64,000 bases of DNA from Blastococcus sp. VKM Ac-2987 (lineage in GTDB: Bacteria; Actinomycetota; Actinomycetes; Mycobacteriales; Geodermatophilaceae), in the NCBI RefSeq assembly GCF_026967805.1, contig NZ_JAPVBG010000001.1, positions 1,175,947 through 1,239,946 of the forward strand, written 5' to 3'. The translations under genes and the position numbers were made by a program. The notes beneath the pieces are model-generated. The model had not been told where the DNA came from. It was given only the letters and a program-made list of their open reading frames with translations, and made no database searches. This document shows positions 24,297 to 33,118 of the stretch, piece by piece (positions within the stretch are counted from its first letter, which is position 1; every line of letters starts with the position of its first letter).

Positions 24297-25547
24297 TCAG
24301 GAGAACGGTGGACGCTCGTCCATGCGCACCGACAGCCGGCCGGCCGTGCGCCACAGCCGGGCGACGACGTCGCGGTCCTCGTCGGTGACCAGGTTGCCCA
24401 TCACCCGCAGCGCGACGGTCATCAGCGCCCGCGAGCGCATGCCCACCGGCCCCGCCGCCGGGAGGAAGCGCGGCACCGTGAGCAGGCCGGCCAGCCGCCG
24501 GGCGATGGAGAAGGCCTCCCCGTAGTGCTGCCGCAGCGTCGCCGGCCACGCCGCGGTCCAGTCGTCCTCGTCGAGCAGCCCCGCGAGGGTGCGGCCGGTC
24601 TCCAAGCCGTAGTCGATGCCCTCGCCGTTGAGCGGGTTCACGCACCCGGCCGCGTCGCCGATCAGCGCCCAGTTGCGCCCGGCCACCCCGGACACCGCGC
24701 CCCCCATGGGCAGCAGCGCCGACGCCGGCAGGCGGACGTCGCCGTCCAGCCGCCACTCCTCGCGGCGGGCATCGGCGTAGGTCTCCAGCAGCGACTTCAG
24801 CTGAACGCCGGCCGGCCGGCGGGCGGTGGCCAGGGTGCCGACGCCGATGTTGACCTCGCCGGCCTCGGCGCCCAGCGGGAAGACCCAGCCGTAACCGGAC
24901 AGCAGCTCCCCCTCGGCGCCGCGCAGCTCCAGGTGGGAGGAGATCCACTCGTCGTCGGCCCGACCGGAGGCGACGTAGCCACGGGCGGCGACCCCGTAGG
25001 CGGTGTCGCGGTGCCACTCCCGCCCGAGCACCCGGCCCAGCGGGGACCGCACCCCGTCGGCGACGACGAGCCGACGGCAGGAGACCGTGCTCCGGCTGTC
25101 GTCGGGGTGCTCGAACACGACGCCGGTGATCTGGTCGCCGTCCCGCTCGACGTCCACCGCGCGGGCGCCGTCGGCGGCCACCGCCCCGGCGTCGAGCGCC
25201 GCCTCCCGGATGCGGGCGTCGAGCTCGGTGCGGGGCACGGCGCTGCCGTGGTCGGGGAAGGCGCCACCCGGCCAGGGCAGCTGCCACTCGCGGCCGAACC
25301 CGGCGGCGCGCAGGCCGCGGTTGCGGGCCTTCGACCGCGCCCACTCCCCCAGACCCAGGTGGTCCAGCTCTGCGATCGCCCGCGGGGTCAGCCCGTCCCC
25401 GCACGGCTTGTCGCGGGGGAAGACGGCGGCGTCGGCGAGCACCACCTGGTGACCGCCGCGCGCGGCCCACGCCGCGGCGGCGGAGCCGGCCGGGCCCGCC
25501 CCGACCACGAGGACGTCGGTGGCTGCGGGGACGGCATCGGCGGGCAC
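24297..25547 (-). CDS. Geranylgeranyl reductase family FAD-dependent oxidoreductase
   Basis: This is a flavoprotein that saturates isoprenoid double bonds; in Actinobacteria, members act on menaquinone or lipid side chains. The 416-residue protein starts with the dinucleotide fold DVLVVGAGPAGSAAAAWAAR, then PRDKPCGDGLTPRAI, the family hallmark with Cys-Gly-Asp-Gly. Later it has VNIGVGTLATARRPAG and the second FAD motif NWALIGDAAGCVNPLNGEGI. The GTG start is supported by the fold beginning about 10 residues in. The exact substrate is uncertain because no menaquinone or nuo genes flank it. Confidence 0.92.
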   Translation of the reverse strand: MPADAVPAATDVLVVGAGPAGSAAAAWAARGGHQVVLADAAVFPRDKPCGDGLTPRAIAELDHLGLGEWARSKARNRGLRAAGFGREWQLPWPGGAFPDHGSAVPRTELDARIREAALDAGAVAADGARAVDVERDGDQITGVVFEHPDDSRSTVSCRRLVVADGVRSPLGRVLGREWHRDTAYGVAARGYVASGRADDEWISSHLELRGAEGELLSGYGWVFPLGAEAGEVNIGVGTLATARRPAGVQLKSLLETYADARREEWRLDGDVRLPASALLPMGGAVSGVAGRNWALIGDAAGCVNPLNGEGIDYGLETGRTLAGLLDEDDWTAAWPATLRQHYGEAFSIARRLAGLLTVPRFLPAAGPVGMRSRALMTVALRVMGNLVTDEDRDVVARLWRTAGRLSVRMDERPPFS

Positions 25548-25581
25548 GGAGCCCAGTGTCCCTGCCCGCCGGCCGCAGGGG

Positions 25582-26181
25582 TCAGCCGACCTGCGGTCCC
25601 CGGGCGCGCACCTCCTCGACCGACGTCATGGCGTTCCGCAGCTCGGTCAGCCACTCGTCGGTGTGCTGCCCCACCAGGCGCACGGCCCAGACCAGCGCCT
25701 CCGACCGCGACCGCGCCACCCCGGCGTCGACGAGAGTGTCGAGGACCAGCCGCTCGGGCTGGCGCAGCCGGGTCATGACCGGCACCGAGGCGTGGGTGAA
25801 CAGCTGCCGGGTCTCCCCGCAGGCCGCACCCCACGCGACCGAACGGCCGTAGCGCTCCTGGGCGGCGTCGGCGATCGCCATCCGCCGACCCCGGGTCTCC
25901 TCGCGGAACCGCTCGATCCGGCCGGTCCGGGCGGCCTCGGCGTCCCCCTCACCGGCCGACGGCTCCTCCAGGGCGCCGACGACGGTGATCTCGTCCCGGT
26001 CGACGGTGAGCTCGACCGGGCCGGTGAACCAGCCGTCGGGCAGGCGTCCGGCGAGCCAGCCGGCGACCTCGGCGCGGTCCACCGGCGGCGGGGCGTCCGC
26101 TCCGCGGCCACGGGGTCCCCGGCCCCGACCCCGGCCGAAGCCGGGACCGAAGGGGGCGTCGGCGAAACGATGTCCGTGCAT
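25582..26181 (-). CDS. Hypothetical protein with Gly/Arg-rich N-terminus and RHH-like C-terminus
   Basis: The 199-residue protein begins with MHGHRFADAPFGPGFGRGRG, a Gly/Arg-rich tract. A domain around WLAGRLPDGWFTGPVELTVD follows, then a basic helix (RIERFREETRGRRMAIADAA). The C-terminal part (LVLDTLVDAGVARSRSEALV, then WLTELR) reads like a ribbon-helix-helix antitoxin or regulator segment. The start ATG 26181 has GGGAGGT 6 bases upstream. A longer frame runs to 26361 but crosses that site. The gene is divergent from the DehI-like gene, with 172 bases between them. A DNA-binding role is possible but unproven. Confidence 0.72.
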   Translation of the reverse strand: MHGHRFADAPFGPGFGRGRGRGPRGRGADAPPPVDRAEVAGWLAGRLPDGWFTGPVELTVDRDEITVVGALEEPSAGEGDAEAARTGRIERFREETRGRRMAIADAAQERYGRSVAWGAACGETRQLFTHASVPVMTRLRQPERLVLDTLVDAGVARSRSEALVWAVRLVGQHTDEWLTELRNAMTSVEEVRARGPQVG

Positions 26182-26353
26182 GGCGACCTCCCGGTGCGCG
26201 TTGATTACACCGTTGCAGCGTAAGCAGGTGGAGCCGCTGGCGGAAGGGCGATCGCTGCGCCGAGAGCGGACAGGTGTCGCTGCCGAGGCATCGCCGGCGG
26301 ATGGCGCGGGCATGGCACCGGACGGATGACCCCCGAGCCGAGGAGGGACCTGC

Positions 26354-27130
26354 ATGGGCACCGCTGCCGCCGCGGGGTTCGCGACCTACCCCATGGTGGA
26401 GGAGGCCGACGCCACCGGCGTCGTCGCGGCCGTCTACGCCGGTCTCCTCGACGAGATGCCCTTCGTCCCGAGCCTGTTCAAGTCGCTGGCGCTCTGCCCG
26501 GGCTACCTGGTGCTGGCCCACGAGCAGGCCACCCCGGTCCTGTCGCACAGCACCTTCGGGTCGACCGCCCAGCAACTCGTCACCTCGGTGCGGGACGTCG
26601 CACGGGCGCCCGGGGACGCCGACGTCCGAGCCGGGCTCGCGCAGTTCGCCGGTCCGCTGAGCCGGATGCTGCTGCTGGCCGGCGGCCTGCGGCTGGCGCT
26701 GGCCGGTGAGCTCGACCTGCCGCCCGCTCCGGGGGACGCCCCCGCACCCCGTCCGGTGGAGCCCCGCGCCCCGGCCCCCTCCACCGCGGATGCACCGGCC
26801 CCGCAGCTCTACGGTGAGATCAGCGCCGCTCTGGAGACGCCGATCGTCAACAGCATCTGGCGCTCGCTGGCCGGGCGTGGCCTGCTGGAACCGGCCTGGG
26901 CGGCGCTGCAGCCCCAGGTCCGGGACTCCCGGCCGGCCGCCGACGACCTGCAGGCGCGCGCCGTCGAGGCCGCGCGGCGGCTCCCGTGGCGGGTCGGTGC
27001 CACGCCGGCGGCCCTGGGGCAGGCGGGGCTGCGTGACGCCCTCCCCGGCATGGCAGGCGTCCTCGACGCCTACTGCGCCACCCTCCCCCGGGTGCTGGTG
27101 CTGGTGGCCTCCAGCACGGACGCCGGGTGA
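26354..27130 (+). CDS. DehI-like (group I haloacid dehalogenase family) protein
   Basis: The 258-residue protein is built of two similar halves: VYAGLLDEMPFVPSLFKSLA with PGYLVLAHEQ, and LYGEISAALETPIVNSIWRS with GLLEPAWAAL. An internal pseudo-repeat of this kind is the plan of DehI proteins, which hydrolyse 2-haloacids without a covalent ester. A Pro-rich linker (about residues 120-150) joins the halves. It is shorter than DehI (~300 residues), and the catalytic Asp cannot be placed with confidence, so the activity may differ. An AGGAGGGA ribosome site stands before the ATG. It is divergent from the RHH-like gene. Confidence 0.7.
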   Translation: MGTAAAAGFATYPMVEEADATGVVAAVYAGLLDEMPFVPSLFKSLALCPGYLVLAHEQATPVLSHSTFGSTAQQLVTSVRDVARAPGDADVRAGLAQFAGPLSRMLLLAGGLRLALAGELDLPPAPGDAPAPRPVEPRAPAPSTADAPAPQLYGEISAALETPIVNSIWRSLAGRGLLEPAWAALQPQVRDSRPAADDLQARAVEAARRLPWRVGATPAALGQAGLRDALPGMAGVLDAYCATLPRVLVLVASSTDAG

Positions 27131-27146
27131 TGACCCGCACCCGATC

Positions 27147-28586
27147 TCAGCCGCCCGGCGCCTTGGCCTCCTCCTCGGCCGGCGAGCGGCGACCGAACCA
27201 GAAGATGCCGATCCCCAGCGACACGACGAGCAGGACGGCCATGAAGACCAGCAGCGGGACCGGGCCGAACTGGGCGATCAGCGGCAGCGACGCCGCGGTG
27301 ACCAGCCCGCCGCCGAAGAAGGGCTCGAAGGCCAGCTGCTTGTAACCGAAGGCCTCCATCGCCGGGGTCGCGGCGTTGGGGTCGGCGACCCGGATCAGGA
27401 TCAGCCCGGTGGCCGTCACGCCGAGGGACTGCCCGAGGTCGCCGATGCCGCGCTCGAACCAGAACCGCGGGATCATCCGGCGGGCCAGGAAGACGAACAC
27501 CCCGATGTTCCAGGCCAGCCCGGCGACGGCCAGCAGCAGGAACGTCAGCCAGTTGTCCGCGATCGCCTGGATGGACAGCGTGGCCAGCGCGCTGATGATC
27601 AGCAGGTCCAGCGAGATGCCCTGGATGCGCAGCATCATCTGCCGGTCGACGATGCCCGTGCGGTCGAACCGGTCGACCAGCTTCTGCACCACGACGCCGC
27701 CGATCATCGCGAGCGGGAACAGCGGCACGTACTCGAAGAGCTCGACGGTGTCGGCCCAGAGCGCCGCCTCCAGCGCCTGCAGCCCCTCCAGCAGCGCGAG
27801 CCCGAGCAGGATGGCCACCGCGACGATGGCGAAGTGGATGGCCAGCGGCTCCACCGACGCGGTGCGCACCGTCATCAGCGCGGCCGGCTTCTGCTCCTCC
27901 TTCTCGTAGAGCCCGCGCTGCTCGGCCAGCGAGGTCTTCGCGTCGCTCTCCAGGACCTCGGCGCGGCCCGTGTGCACCCCCCAGTTGATCAGCGCGATGC
28001 CGACGACGACACCGGCGACGACGCCCACCGTGGCCAGGCCGAGCGCCAGGTCCTGCCCCTCGGGGAAGCCGAGCTCGGCGAAGGTGTCACCCAGACCCGC
28101 CGCGGTGCCGTGCCCGCCCTCGAAGCCCACCTCGATCAGCGCGCCGACCATGGGGTCCTGGCCGAGGAAGGGCACCAGCAGGAGGACGGCGAGCAGCAGG
28201 CCGATCACGTACTGCCCGGACGCCATCGTCACGCCGAGGGCCAGCTGCGGGCCGGCCAGCTCGGCGGCCTCCTTCACCTTGGGGATCCGCTCGCCGAGGA
28301 AGAGTGTCGCGAAGACCACCGAGATGAGCAGACCGGGCAGCGACGCCCAGACGTCGAGGAACCCGGCGGGCCACAGGCCACCGGTCAGGGGGGCGTCCTC
28401 ACCGCCGATCGCCTCGGCGATCGAACCGACCACCTCCGGGCCGATCAGCAGGGCGAGGAAGCCGCCGATGATCGAGCTCGGCAGGAAGAGCTTCTGGGCG
28501 ATCCGGGACCGGATCCGGATCAGCTTGGCGACCAGCAGCAGGACGCCGAGCACGAGCAGACTGAGCCCGATGAGGTCAGGGGACAC
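27147..28586 (-). CDS. Sodium:glutamate symporter (GltS) family transporter
   Basis: This is an integral membrane transporter of 479 residues with about 12 helices. Family features are LFLPSSIIGGFLALLIGP at the N-terminus, FATLFLGERIPKVKEAAELA, the glycine-rich VGFEGGHGTAAGLGDTF hairpin that marks GltS proteins, and a second-half loop (ITSALATL-like LLIISALATLSIQAIADNWL). The C-terminus is Glu/Ala/Lys-rich. The start is GTG 28586. The ligand could be glutamate or another anion. The gene is monocistronic by spacing (183 bases upstream, 16 bases to the convergent gene end). Confidence 0.82.
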   Translation of the reverse strand: MSPDLIGLSLLVLGVLLLVAKLIRIRSRIAQKLFLPSSIIGGFLALLIGPEVVGSIAEAIGGEDAPLTGGLWPAGFLDVWASLPGLLISVVFATLFLGERIPKVKEAAELAGPQLALGVTMASGQYVIGLLLAVLLLVPFLGQDPMVGALIEVGFEGGHGTAAGLGDTFAELGFPEGQDLALGLATVGVVAGVVVGIALINWGVHTGRAEVLESDAKTSLAEQRGLYEKEEQKPAALMTVRTASVEPLAIHFAIVAVAILLGLALLEGLQALEAALWADTVELFEYVPLFPLAMIGGVVVQKLVDRFDRTGIVDRQMMLRIQGISLDLLIISALATLSIQAIADNWLTFLLLAVAGLAWNIGVFVFLARRMIPRFWFERGIGDLGQSLGVTATGLILIRVADPNAATPAMEAFGYKQLAFEPFFGGGLVTAASLPLIAQFGPVPLLVFMAVLLVVSLGIGIFWFGRRSPAEEEAKAPGG

Positions 28587-28769
28587 GGTGCCTCCGTCGC
28601 CTGGTTGCGCGTCGGGTCACCTCCCCCGGCACCCCGACCGAGGTGGGCCACCTTCCCGGCTCCGTGCAGTCGGGACAACCCTCGATCGCGCCGCCCGGCC
28701 GACGACACGGCGCGCCGGTCCGGGACTCTCCGGTCCGGCGCCGGGAAGCGACCTGCCGCGGCCCCGCGG

Positions 28770-29585
28770 TCAGCGGCGCTCGTACAGCTCGATCTCCGCG
28801 GCACCGGTGTTGCCGCCGGTGGTCGTCACCGCGTCGATCTTCAGCACCCGGCCGGTGAAGTCGGCCTCGTTGACCACGGCGGCCGTACCCGCCTCGAACG
28901 GCCCGAAGGTCTGCCCGTCGTCGGCCGTGACGGTGAAGGTCTCGATGATCGCCGAGCCGTCGCTCATCGACCGGCTGCGCAGCGCCACTCCCACCACGGC
29001 GACCTGGCGGCCGAGGTCGACGGTCACCGATGCCTCGTCGCCGTCGCCGTCGCTGGACCACTCCGTGCCCAGGTCGCCGTCGACGGCGTTGGCGGCGGCG
29101 AACGCGTCGGAGAACTCGGAACTGACGTCGACGACCTGGGCACCGACGACCACGTCGGCACCGGGTACGACGTCGACGTCGGCGGGCGCCGTCCGGAAGG
29201 TCATCAGCTCGCTGCGGTAGAGGTTGCCGTCGGCGCCGGACCCCTGCACCCGGTAGAAGTACTCGGTGTCGGGCTCCAGCCCGCGCATGACCGCCTGGTG
29301 CTCGGCATGGGCGCCACCGCCCATGTCGGCATCCGTGGCGATCCCGTCCCCGAGGGACCGGTCCTGCCCGAACACCACCGCGCAGGCCATGTCGATGCTC
29401 GTCGAGACCTGCAGCGTCGCCGACGTGCCCGACGGGTCGGGCACCACGACCGGTGGCTCGACGAACACCTGCTCCGCCGCGACGACGTCGGGACCTGCGG
29501 ACGGAGGAGCCGCCGGACCGCCACAGCCGGCCAGCACGACGACGGCGACGGGCACCAGCAGGAGCTGCCGGCCGCGAGGGGTCAT
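28770..29585 (-). CDS. Putative lipoprotein with fibronectin-like and discoidin-like domains
   Basis: The 271-residue secreted protein has a lipobox VVVLAGC with Cys21. After a short Pro-rich spacer, residues ~40-130 look like an Fn3 or purple-phosphatase N-type domain (GLEPDTEYFYRVQGSGADGN, then LMTFRTAP). Residues ~145-265 look like an F5/8 type C (discoidin) domain (AANAVDGDLGTEWSSDGDGD, then VTVDLGRQVAVVGVALRS). Such domains bind sugars or surfaces, so an extracellular binding role is inferred. ATG 29585 was chosen because the signal peptide begins there. The frame extends 10 codons upstream. Confidence 0.83.
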   Translation of the reverse strand: MTPRGRQLLLVPVAVVVLAGCGGPAAPPSAGPDVVAAEQVFVEPPVVVPDPSGTSATLQVSTSIDMACAVVFGQDRSLGDGIATDADMGGGAHAEHQAVMRGLEPDTEYFYRVQGSGADGNLYRSELMTFRTAPADVDVVPGADVVVGAQVVDVSSEFSDAFAAANAVDGDLGTEWSSDGDGDEASVTVDLGRQVAVVGVALRSRSMSDGSAIIETFTVTADDGQTFGPFEAGTAAVVNEADFTGRVLKIDAVTTTGGNTGAAEIELYERR

Positions 29586-29652
29586 GACCGGCCCAACGGC
29601 GCGACGGCACCGCACGTTCCGGCGCGCCGCCCCGGTGCCACCGGCGCGGCGG

Positions 29653-29976
29653 TCAGCGCCGCTGGTCGCCGTCGCGGGGCGGCTCGATGGCCAGCGGCGC
29701 CCGCCGCAGCGTGTCGAGCAGCTCCTGCCCGGGCTGCTCCCTGGCCTCGTCCAGCCCGGAGAGGTCGTCGGGGACCTCGACCCGCTCCCGGTCGGCCGGG
29801 TCGAAGCTGGCCGGCAGCTTCTTCAGGTGGCCGGTCATCGACTTGACCAGCAGCCCGGACGCGATCAGGAGCAGGACGAGCAGGAGCAGGCCGAACGGGC
29901 CGGCCTTGCCGACGTCCTGGGGCGCCTGCTGCTGGACGACGGCGAGGACGCTCAGCACGTCCACGGATGCGGTCAT
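29653..29976 (-). CDS. Small single-pass membrane protein downstream of mca
   Basis: The 107-residue protein has one membrane helix (GPFGLLLLVLLLIASGLLVK) after a short Gln-rich N-terminus. Its cytoplasmic tail is rich in charged residues (HLKKLPASFDPADRERVEVP). The ATG overlaps the mca stop in ATGA form, so the two are co-translated. A small membrane protein beside mca is a recurrent arrangement in Actinobacteria. No function is known. Confidence 0.8.
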   Translation of the reverse strand: MTASVDVLSVLAVVQQQAPQDVGKAGPFGLLLLVLLLIASGLLVKSMTGHLKKLPASFDPADRERVEVPDDLSGLDEAREQPGQELLDTLRRAPLAIEPPRDGDQRR

Positions 29977-30860
29977 CGAACGGTCACCTCACTGCGGATG
30001 CCGGCGAACAGGTCGTTCTCCGGGCTCGGGGTGTCGACCAGCGAGCGGGCCAGCTCGTAGTCCTCCGTGGGCCAGATCTGCTGCTGGGTGTCCACCGGGC
30101 AGGCGAACCAGCGGCCCTGCGGGTCGATCTGGGTGGCGTGCGCGACCAGCGCGGCGTCGCGCACGGCGAAGTACTCGCCGCACGGCACGCGGGTGGTGAC
30201 CCGGTGCGAGATGTCGTGGGCGGGATCCCACTTCTCCAGCCACTCGGCGTAGGGCGACTCCGCGCCGGTCGCCAGGATGGCCTCGTGCAGCGCCTTCGTG
30301 CGGGGCAGCGTGAAGCTCATGTGGTAGTAGAGCTTGCTCGGCTGCCAGGGCTCGCCGAGCTCCGGGTACCGGTCCGGGTCGCCGGCCGCCTCGAAGGCGT
30401 GCACCGAGATCTCGTGGGTCTTGATGTGATCGGGGTGCGGATAGCCACCGCGCTCGTCGTAGGTGGTGATCACCTGCGGCTTGAAGCGGCGGATCAGCGC
30501 GACCAGCGGGGCGGCGGCCTCCTCGACCGGCACCAGGGCGAAGCAGCCATCCGGCAGCGGCGGCAGCGGGTCGCCCTCGGGCAGGCCGGAGTCGACGAAG
30601 CCGAGGAACTCCTGCTCGACGCCGAGGATCTCGCGGGCCCTGGCCATCTCCTCGACGCGGATCTGGGGCAGCCGCTCCCACACCTCGGGGCGGTCCATCG
30701 CCGGGTTCAGCACCGAGCCGCGCTCGCCACCGGTGGCGGTGGCCACCATGACGCGGACGCCCTCGGCGACGTACTTCGCCATCGTGGCGGCGCCCTTGCT
30801 CGACTCGTCGTCCGGGTGAGCGTGCACGGCGAGCAGGCGCAGCTGGTCGGGTTGGGTCAC
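29973..30860 (-). CDS. mca: Mycothiol S-conjugate amidase Mca
   Basis: Mca cleaves mycothiol conjugates of toxins and drugs, releasing a mercapturic acid for export, in the cytoplasm. The 295-residue protein has the zinc motif VHAHPDDESSKGAATMAKYV near residue 14 and the second histidine site GGYPHPDHIKTHE. ILGVEQEFLGFVDSGLPEGD is also typical. MshB, the related deacetylase, shares the motifs. The length and KLYYHMSF favour Mca. GTG 30860 starts 8 residues before the core. A longer frame upstream is not conserved. The gene indicates that the host makes mycothiol. Confidence 0.93.
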   Translation of the reverse strand: MTQPDQLRLLAVHAHPDDESSKGAATMAKYVAEGVRVMVATATGGERGSVLNPAMDRPEVWERLPQIRVEEMARAREILGVEQEFLGFVDSGLPEGDPLPPLPDGCFALVPVEEAAAPLVALIRRFKPQVITTYDERGGYPHPDHIKTHEISVHAFEAAGDPDRYPELGEPWQPSKLYYHMSFTLPRTKALHEAILATGAESPYAEWLEKWDPAHDISHRVTTRVPCGEYFAVRDAALVAHATQIDPQGRWFACPVDTQQQIWPTEDYELARSLVDTPSPENDLFAGIRSEVTVR

Positions 30861-31104
30861 CGCAACAGTGTCCCCCGCCGGACGGCGACGGTGACGGATG
30901 GCCACCGGGGTGTGGCCGACGCCTCGCAGGTGAGCCACCCGAACAGGCGGAACGTGTCGTCGATCACGCCCCGATACACTACGGTTCCGCATCCCGGGAG
31001 GCGCTGCGGATCGCAGCGTCGGCCGCTCCCGCGGTGTTAGCTTGGCCGGATCGACCACGGCCGTCCGCACCGGGCGGCACCCCGAGTTCCAGGAGTTCTC
31101 CCAC

Positions 31105-31608
31105 GTGTCCACCCCCACTGACGAGCACGACCAGGGCATCTGGCTCACCCAGGAGGCCCACGACCGGCTGAAGGCCGAGCTCGACCAGCTGGTGGCGAAC
31201 CGCCCGGCCATGGCCGCCGAGATCAACGCCCGCCGCGAGGAGGGCGACCTCAAGGAGAACGGTGGCTACCACGCCGCCAAGGACGAGCAGGGCAAGCAGG
31301 AGGGCCGGATCCGCCAGCTCACCGACCTGCTGCGCAAGGCCACCGTGGGCGAGCCGCCGACGAAGGTCACGCACGCCGCCACCGGCACCGTCATCACCAT
31401 CCGGTTCGAGGGCGACGACGACACCGAGAAGTTCCTGCTCGGGTCGCGCGAGATCGCGGGCACGACCGACCTCACCGTCTACTCCCCGGAGTCGGCCCTC
31501 GGGGCGGCGATCATGGGCGCGAAGCCGGGCGAGTCGGTCACCTACCAGGCGCCCAACGGCCGGGACATCACCGTCGAGGTCGTCGGCATCGAGCCGTTCG
31601 TCCCCTGA
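31105..31608 (+). CDS. greA: Transcription elongation factor GreA
   Basis: GreA rescues stalled RNA polymerase by stimulating transcript cleavage. The 167-residue protein has the N-terminal coiled coil (IWLTQEAHDRLKAELDQLVA to GRIRQLTDLLRKA) with the acidic tip INARREEGDLKENGGYHAAK, whose Asp and Glu reach the polymerase active site. The C-terminal FKBP-like domain follows (TVYSPESALGAAIMGAKPGE). The GTG start has AGGAG 9 bases upstream. It is divergent from mca, with 244 bases between them containing the less GC-rich GATACACTAC, a possible promoter region. Confidence 0.95.
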   Translation: MSTPTDEHDQGIWLTQEAHDRLKAELDQLVANRPAMAAEINARREEGDLKENGGYHAAKDEQGKQEGRIRQLTDLLRKATVGEPPTKVTHAATGTVITIRFEGDDDTEKFLLGSREIAGTTDLTVYSPESALGAAIMGAKPGESVTYQAPNGRDITVEVVGIEPFVP

Positions 31609-31627
31609 CGGGGTGGGCGGGGACGAC

Positions 31628-31960
31628 GTGGTAGCACCGCGCGCCCGCTCCCGGCGGGCGGAGAACACCGGCTTCCCCTGCGTGCACTGCGGCGCACCGG
31701 TGCCGGCGAACACCGACGGGCACTACCGCAACCACTGCCCGTACTGCCTGTGGTCGCTGCACGTCGACGACCTGCCGGGCGACCGCGCCAGCGGGTGCCG
31801 GCAGCCGATGGAGCCGATCGGGCTGGTGGAGAAGTCGGGCAAGGGCTGGCAGGTGGTCCACCGCTGCACCGCGTGCGGCCACCGCCAGCCCAACCGGCTG
31901 GTCCGCGACGGCGCGGCGCCGGACGACCTGGACCTGGTGCTGGCCCTCCCCTGGCTCTGA
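31628..31960 (+). CDS. RNHCP domain protein (zinc ribbon-like)
   Basis: The 110-residue protein matches the RNHCP domain, named for its Arg-Asn-His-Cys-Pro motif, visible here in YRNHCPYCLWSLHVD. Paired cysteines (FPCVHCGAPV and HRCTACGHRQPNR) point to a treble-clef zinc fold. GTG 31628 has GGGGA nearby, and GTG 31613 (115 residues) is also possible. It follows greA by about 20 bases and may share its transcript. The function is unknown. Confidence 0.85.
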   Translation: MVAPRARSRRAENTGFPCVHCGAPVPANTDGHYRNHCPYCLWSLHVDDLPGDRASGCRQPMEPIGLVEKSGKGWQVVHRCTACGHRQPNRLVRDGAAPDDLDLVLALPWL

Positions 31961-31982
31961 CCGTGCCGGTGGGCGTGCCGCG

Positions 31983-32052
31983 GCTCCGGGGGCCGAACTC
32001 GCGGCCCGGGGGTCCGGCAGGACTCCCGGAGGGCGAGCACGACCCCCGGAGC
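31983..32052. repeat. Nested hairpin family, copy C (convergent gene ends)
   Basis: The outer arms 31983-32001 and 32034-32052 pair at 16 of 19 positions, with a perfect 10-base base GCTCCGGGGG. The inner hairpin is CGGGGGTCC (32007-32015) and GGACTCCCG (32020-32028), with one mismatch, around the loop GGCA, the same loop as copy B. It fills the gap between the RNHCP gene and the end of the DUF5996 gene on the other strand. A two-way terminator or folded RNA end is likely. Confidence 0.75.
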
Positions 32053-32073
32053 GGCCAGGTGGCGGCGGCGGGC

Positions 32074-33000
32074 TCAGCCCCTGAGCACCGGGTCGGTGAC
32101 GCCGTCCCGGCAGGCGAGGCCCTCGACGTCCCATCCCGCCCTCGTCGCCCCCGCCAGGTAGGCCGCCTCGAAGAATCCCAGCACCGCTGCCCTGGGGTCG
32201 TCGGCGGCCCGCGCCGTCTCGTAGGGCAGGACGGCCAGGTGGCTGGCGCCCCGCTCGAGCCAGGTCGCGCCCTCCGGCAACGCGGCCTCGGCCAGCCCCG
32301 CCGGCTCGGGCGCGGTGTAGGAGTAGAAAGCCGCCTCGGGGAACGTCGGGTCCCCGAACCAGAAGCCCGAGCTGACCACCTCGCGGGAGTAGGCCTCCCG
32401 GGTCACCGGATCGGCGCCGTCGGCCGGCCGGACGACCCGGTCGGAGAAGCGGGTGACGGCGACGTCGAACGTGTGCCAGAAGTGGTGCACCGGGCTGGTC
32501 TTGCCGGAGAACCGGCCCGCGAACTCCTCGAGGACGAGGTTGACCTGGCTGAGGACCTGCCAGTACCGGGTGACTGCCGCGGGGTCGTAGGTCGCGTGCT
32601 CGGTGTCCTGGGCGAAGGGCCGGTCGGCGTCCGGGAGGTCGAAGGGGCGCGCACCGGAGATGTCGATGCCGGAGACACCGACTGCGGCAAGGGCGTCCTG
32701 CAGCTCCCGGTGGAACGACGCGACCGATCGCCCGACCATCCCGAAGGACACCCGCCGCCCCTCGACGGTGCTCACGTCGACGCGGTGGTCGAGCAGGTCG
32801 AGGTCGATGGTGAACGTCGGGTCCAGCGCCATGGGCCGCGTCGTGATCCCGCGTCCGGTGAGGTGGAAGGGCACGTTCCACCAGTGGTTGCGCCGCGGGC
32901 TCGCGAGCAGCCGGACCCGGCCGACCACCTGCGCGAACCGGTGCACCGTCGCCAGGGTGTCCGACCACCCGGCGTAGGGGAACGGCGGGAACAGCTCCAT
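32074..33000 (-). CDS. DUF5996 family protein
   Basis: The 308-residue soluble protein belongs to a family of unknown function. Recognisable stretches are the N-terminus FPPFPYAGWSDTLATVHRFA, RRNHWWNVPFHLTGRGITT, SPVHHFWHTFDVAVTRFSDR and EVVSSGFWFGDPTFPEAAFY. ATG 33000 has GGAAGG 6 bases upstream. The frame is open far beyond this (to 33597), but that part is antisense to the M3 peptidase gene. No catalytic residues can be proposed with confidence. Confidence 0.82.
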   Translation of the reverse strand: MELFPPFPYAGWSDTLATVHRFAQVVGRVRLLASPRRNHWWNVPFHLTGRGITTRPMALDPTFTIDLDLLDHRVDVSTVEGRRVSFGMVGRSVASFHRELQDALAAVGVSGIDISGARPFDLPDADRPFAQDTEHATYDPAAVTRYWQVLSQVNLVLEEFAGRFSGKTSPVHHFWHTFDVAVTRFSDRVVRPADGADPVTREAYSREVVSSGFWFGDPTFPEAAFYSYTAPEPAGLAEAALPEGATWLERGASHLAVLPYETARAADDPRAAVLGFFEAAYLAGATRAGWDVEGLACRDGVTDPVLRG

Positions 33001-33118
33001 CGAACACCTTCCGCAGGAAAGGCCGGCTCCGGGTGGTGACCAGCCTCCGGGAGTGTTCCCCGCGCACCGGCAGTCCGGCAACGACCCAGGAGCGCGAGGA
33101 CGACCTCCAGGGCGGGCG

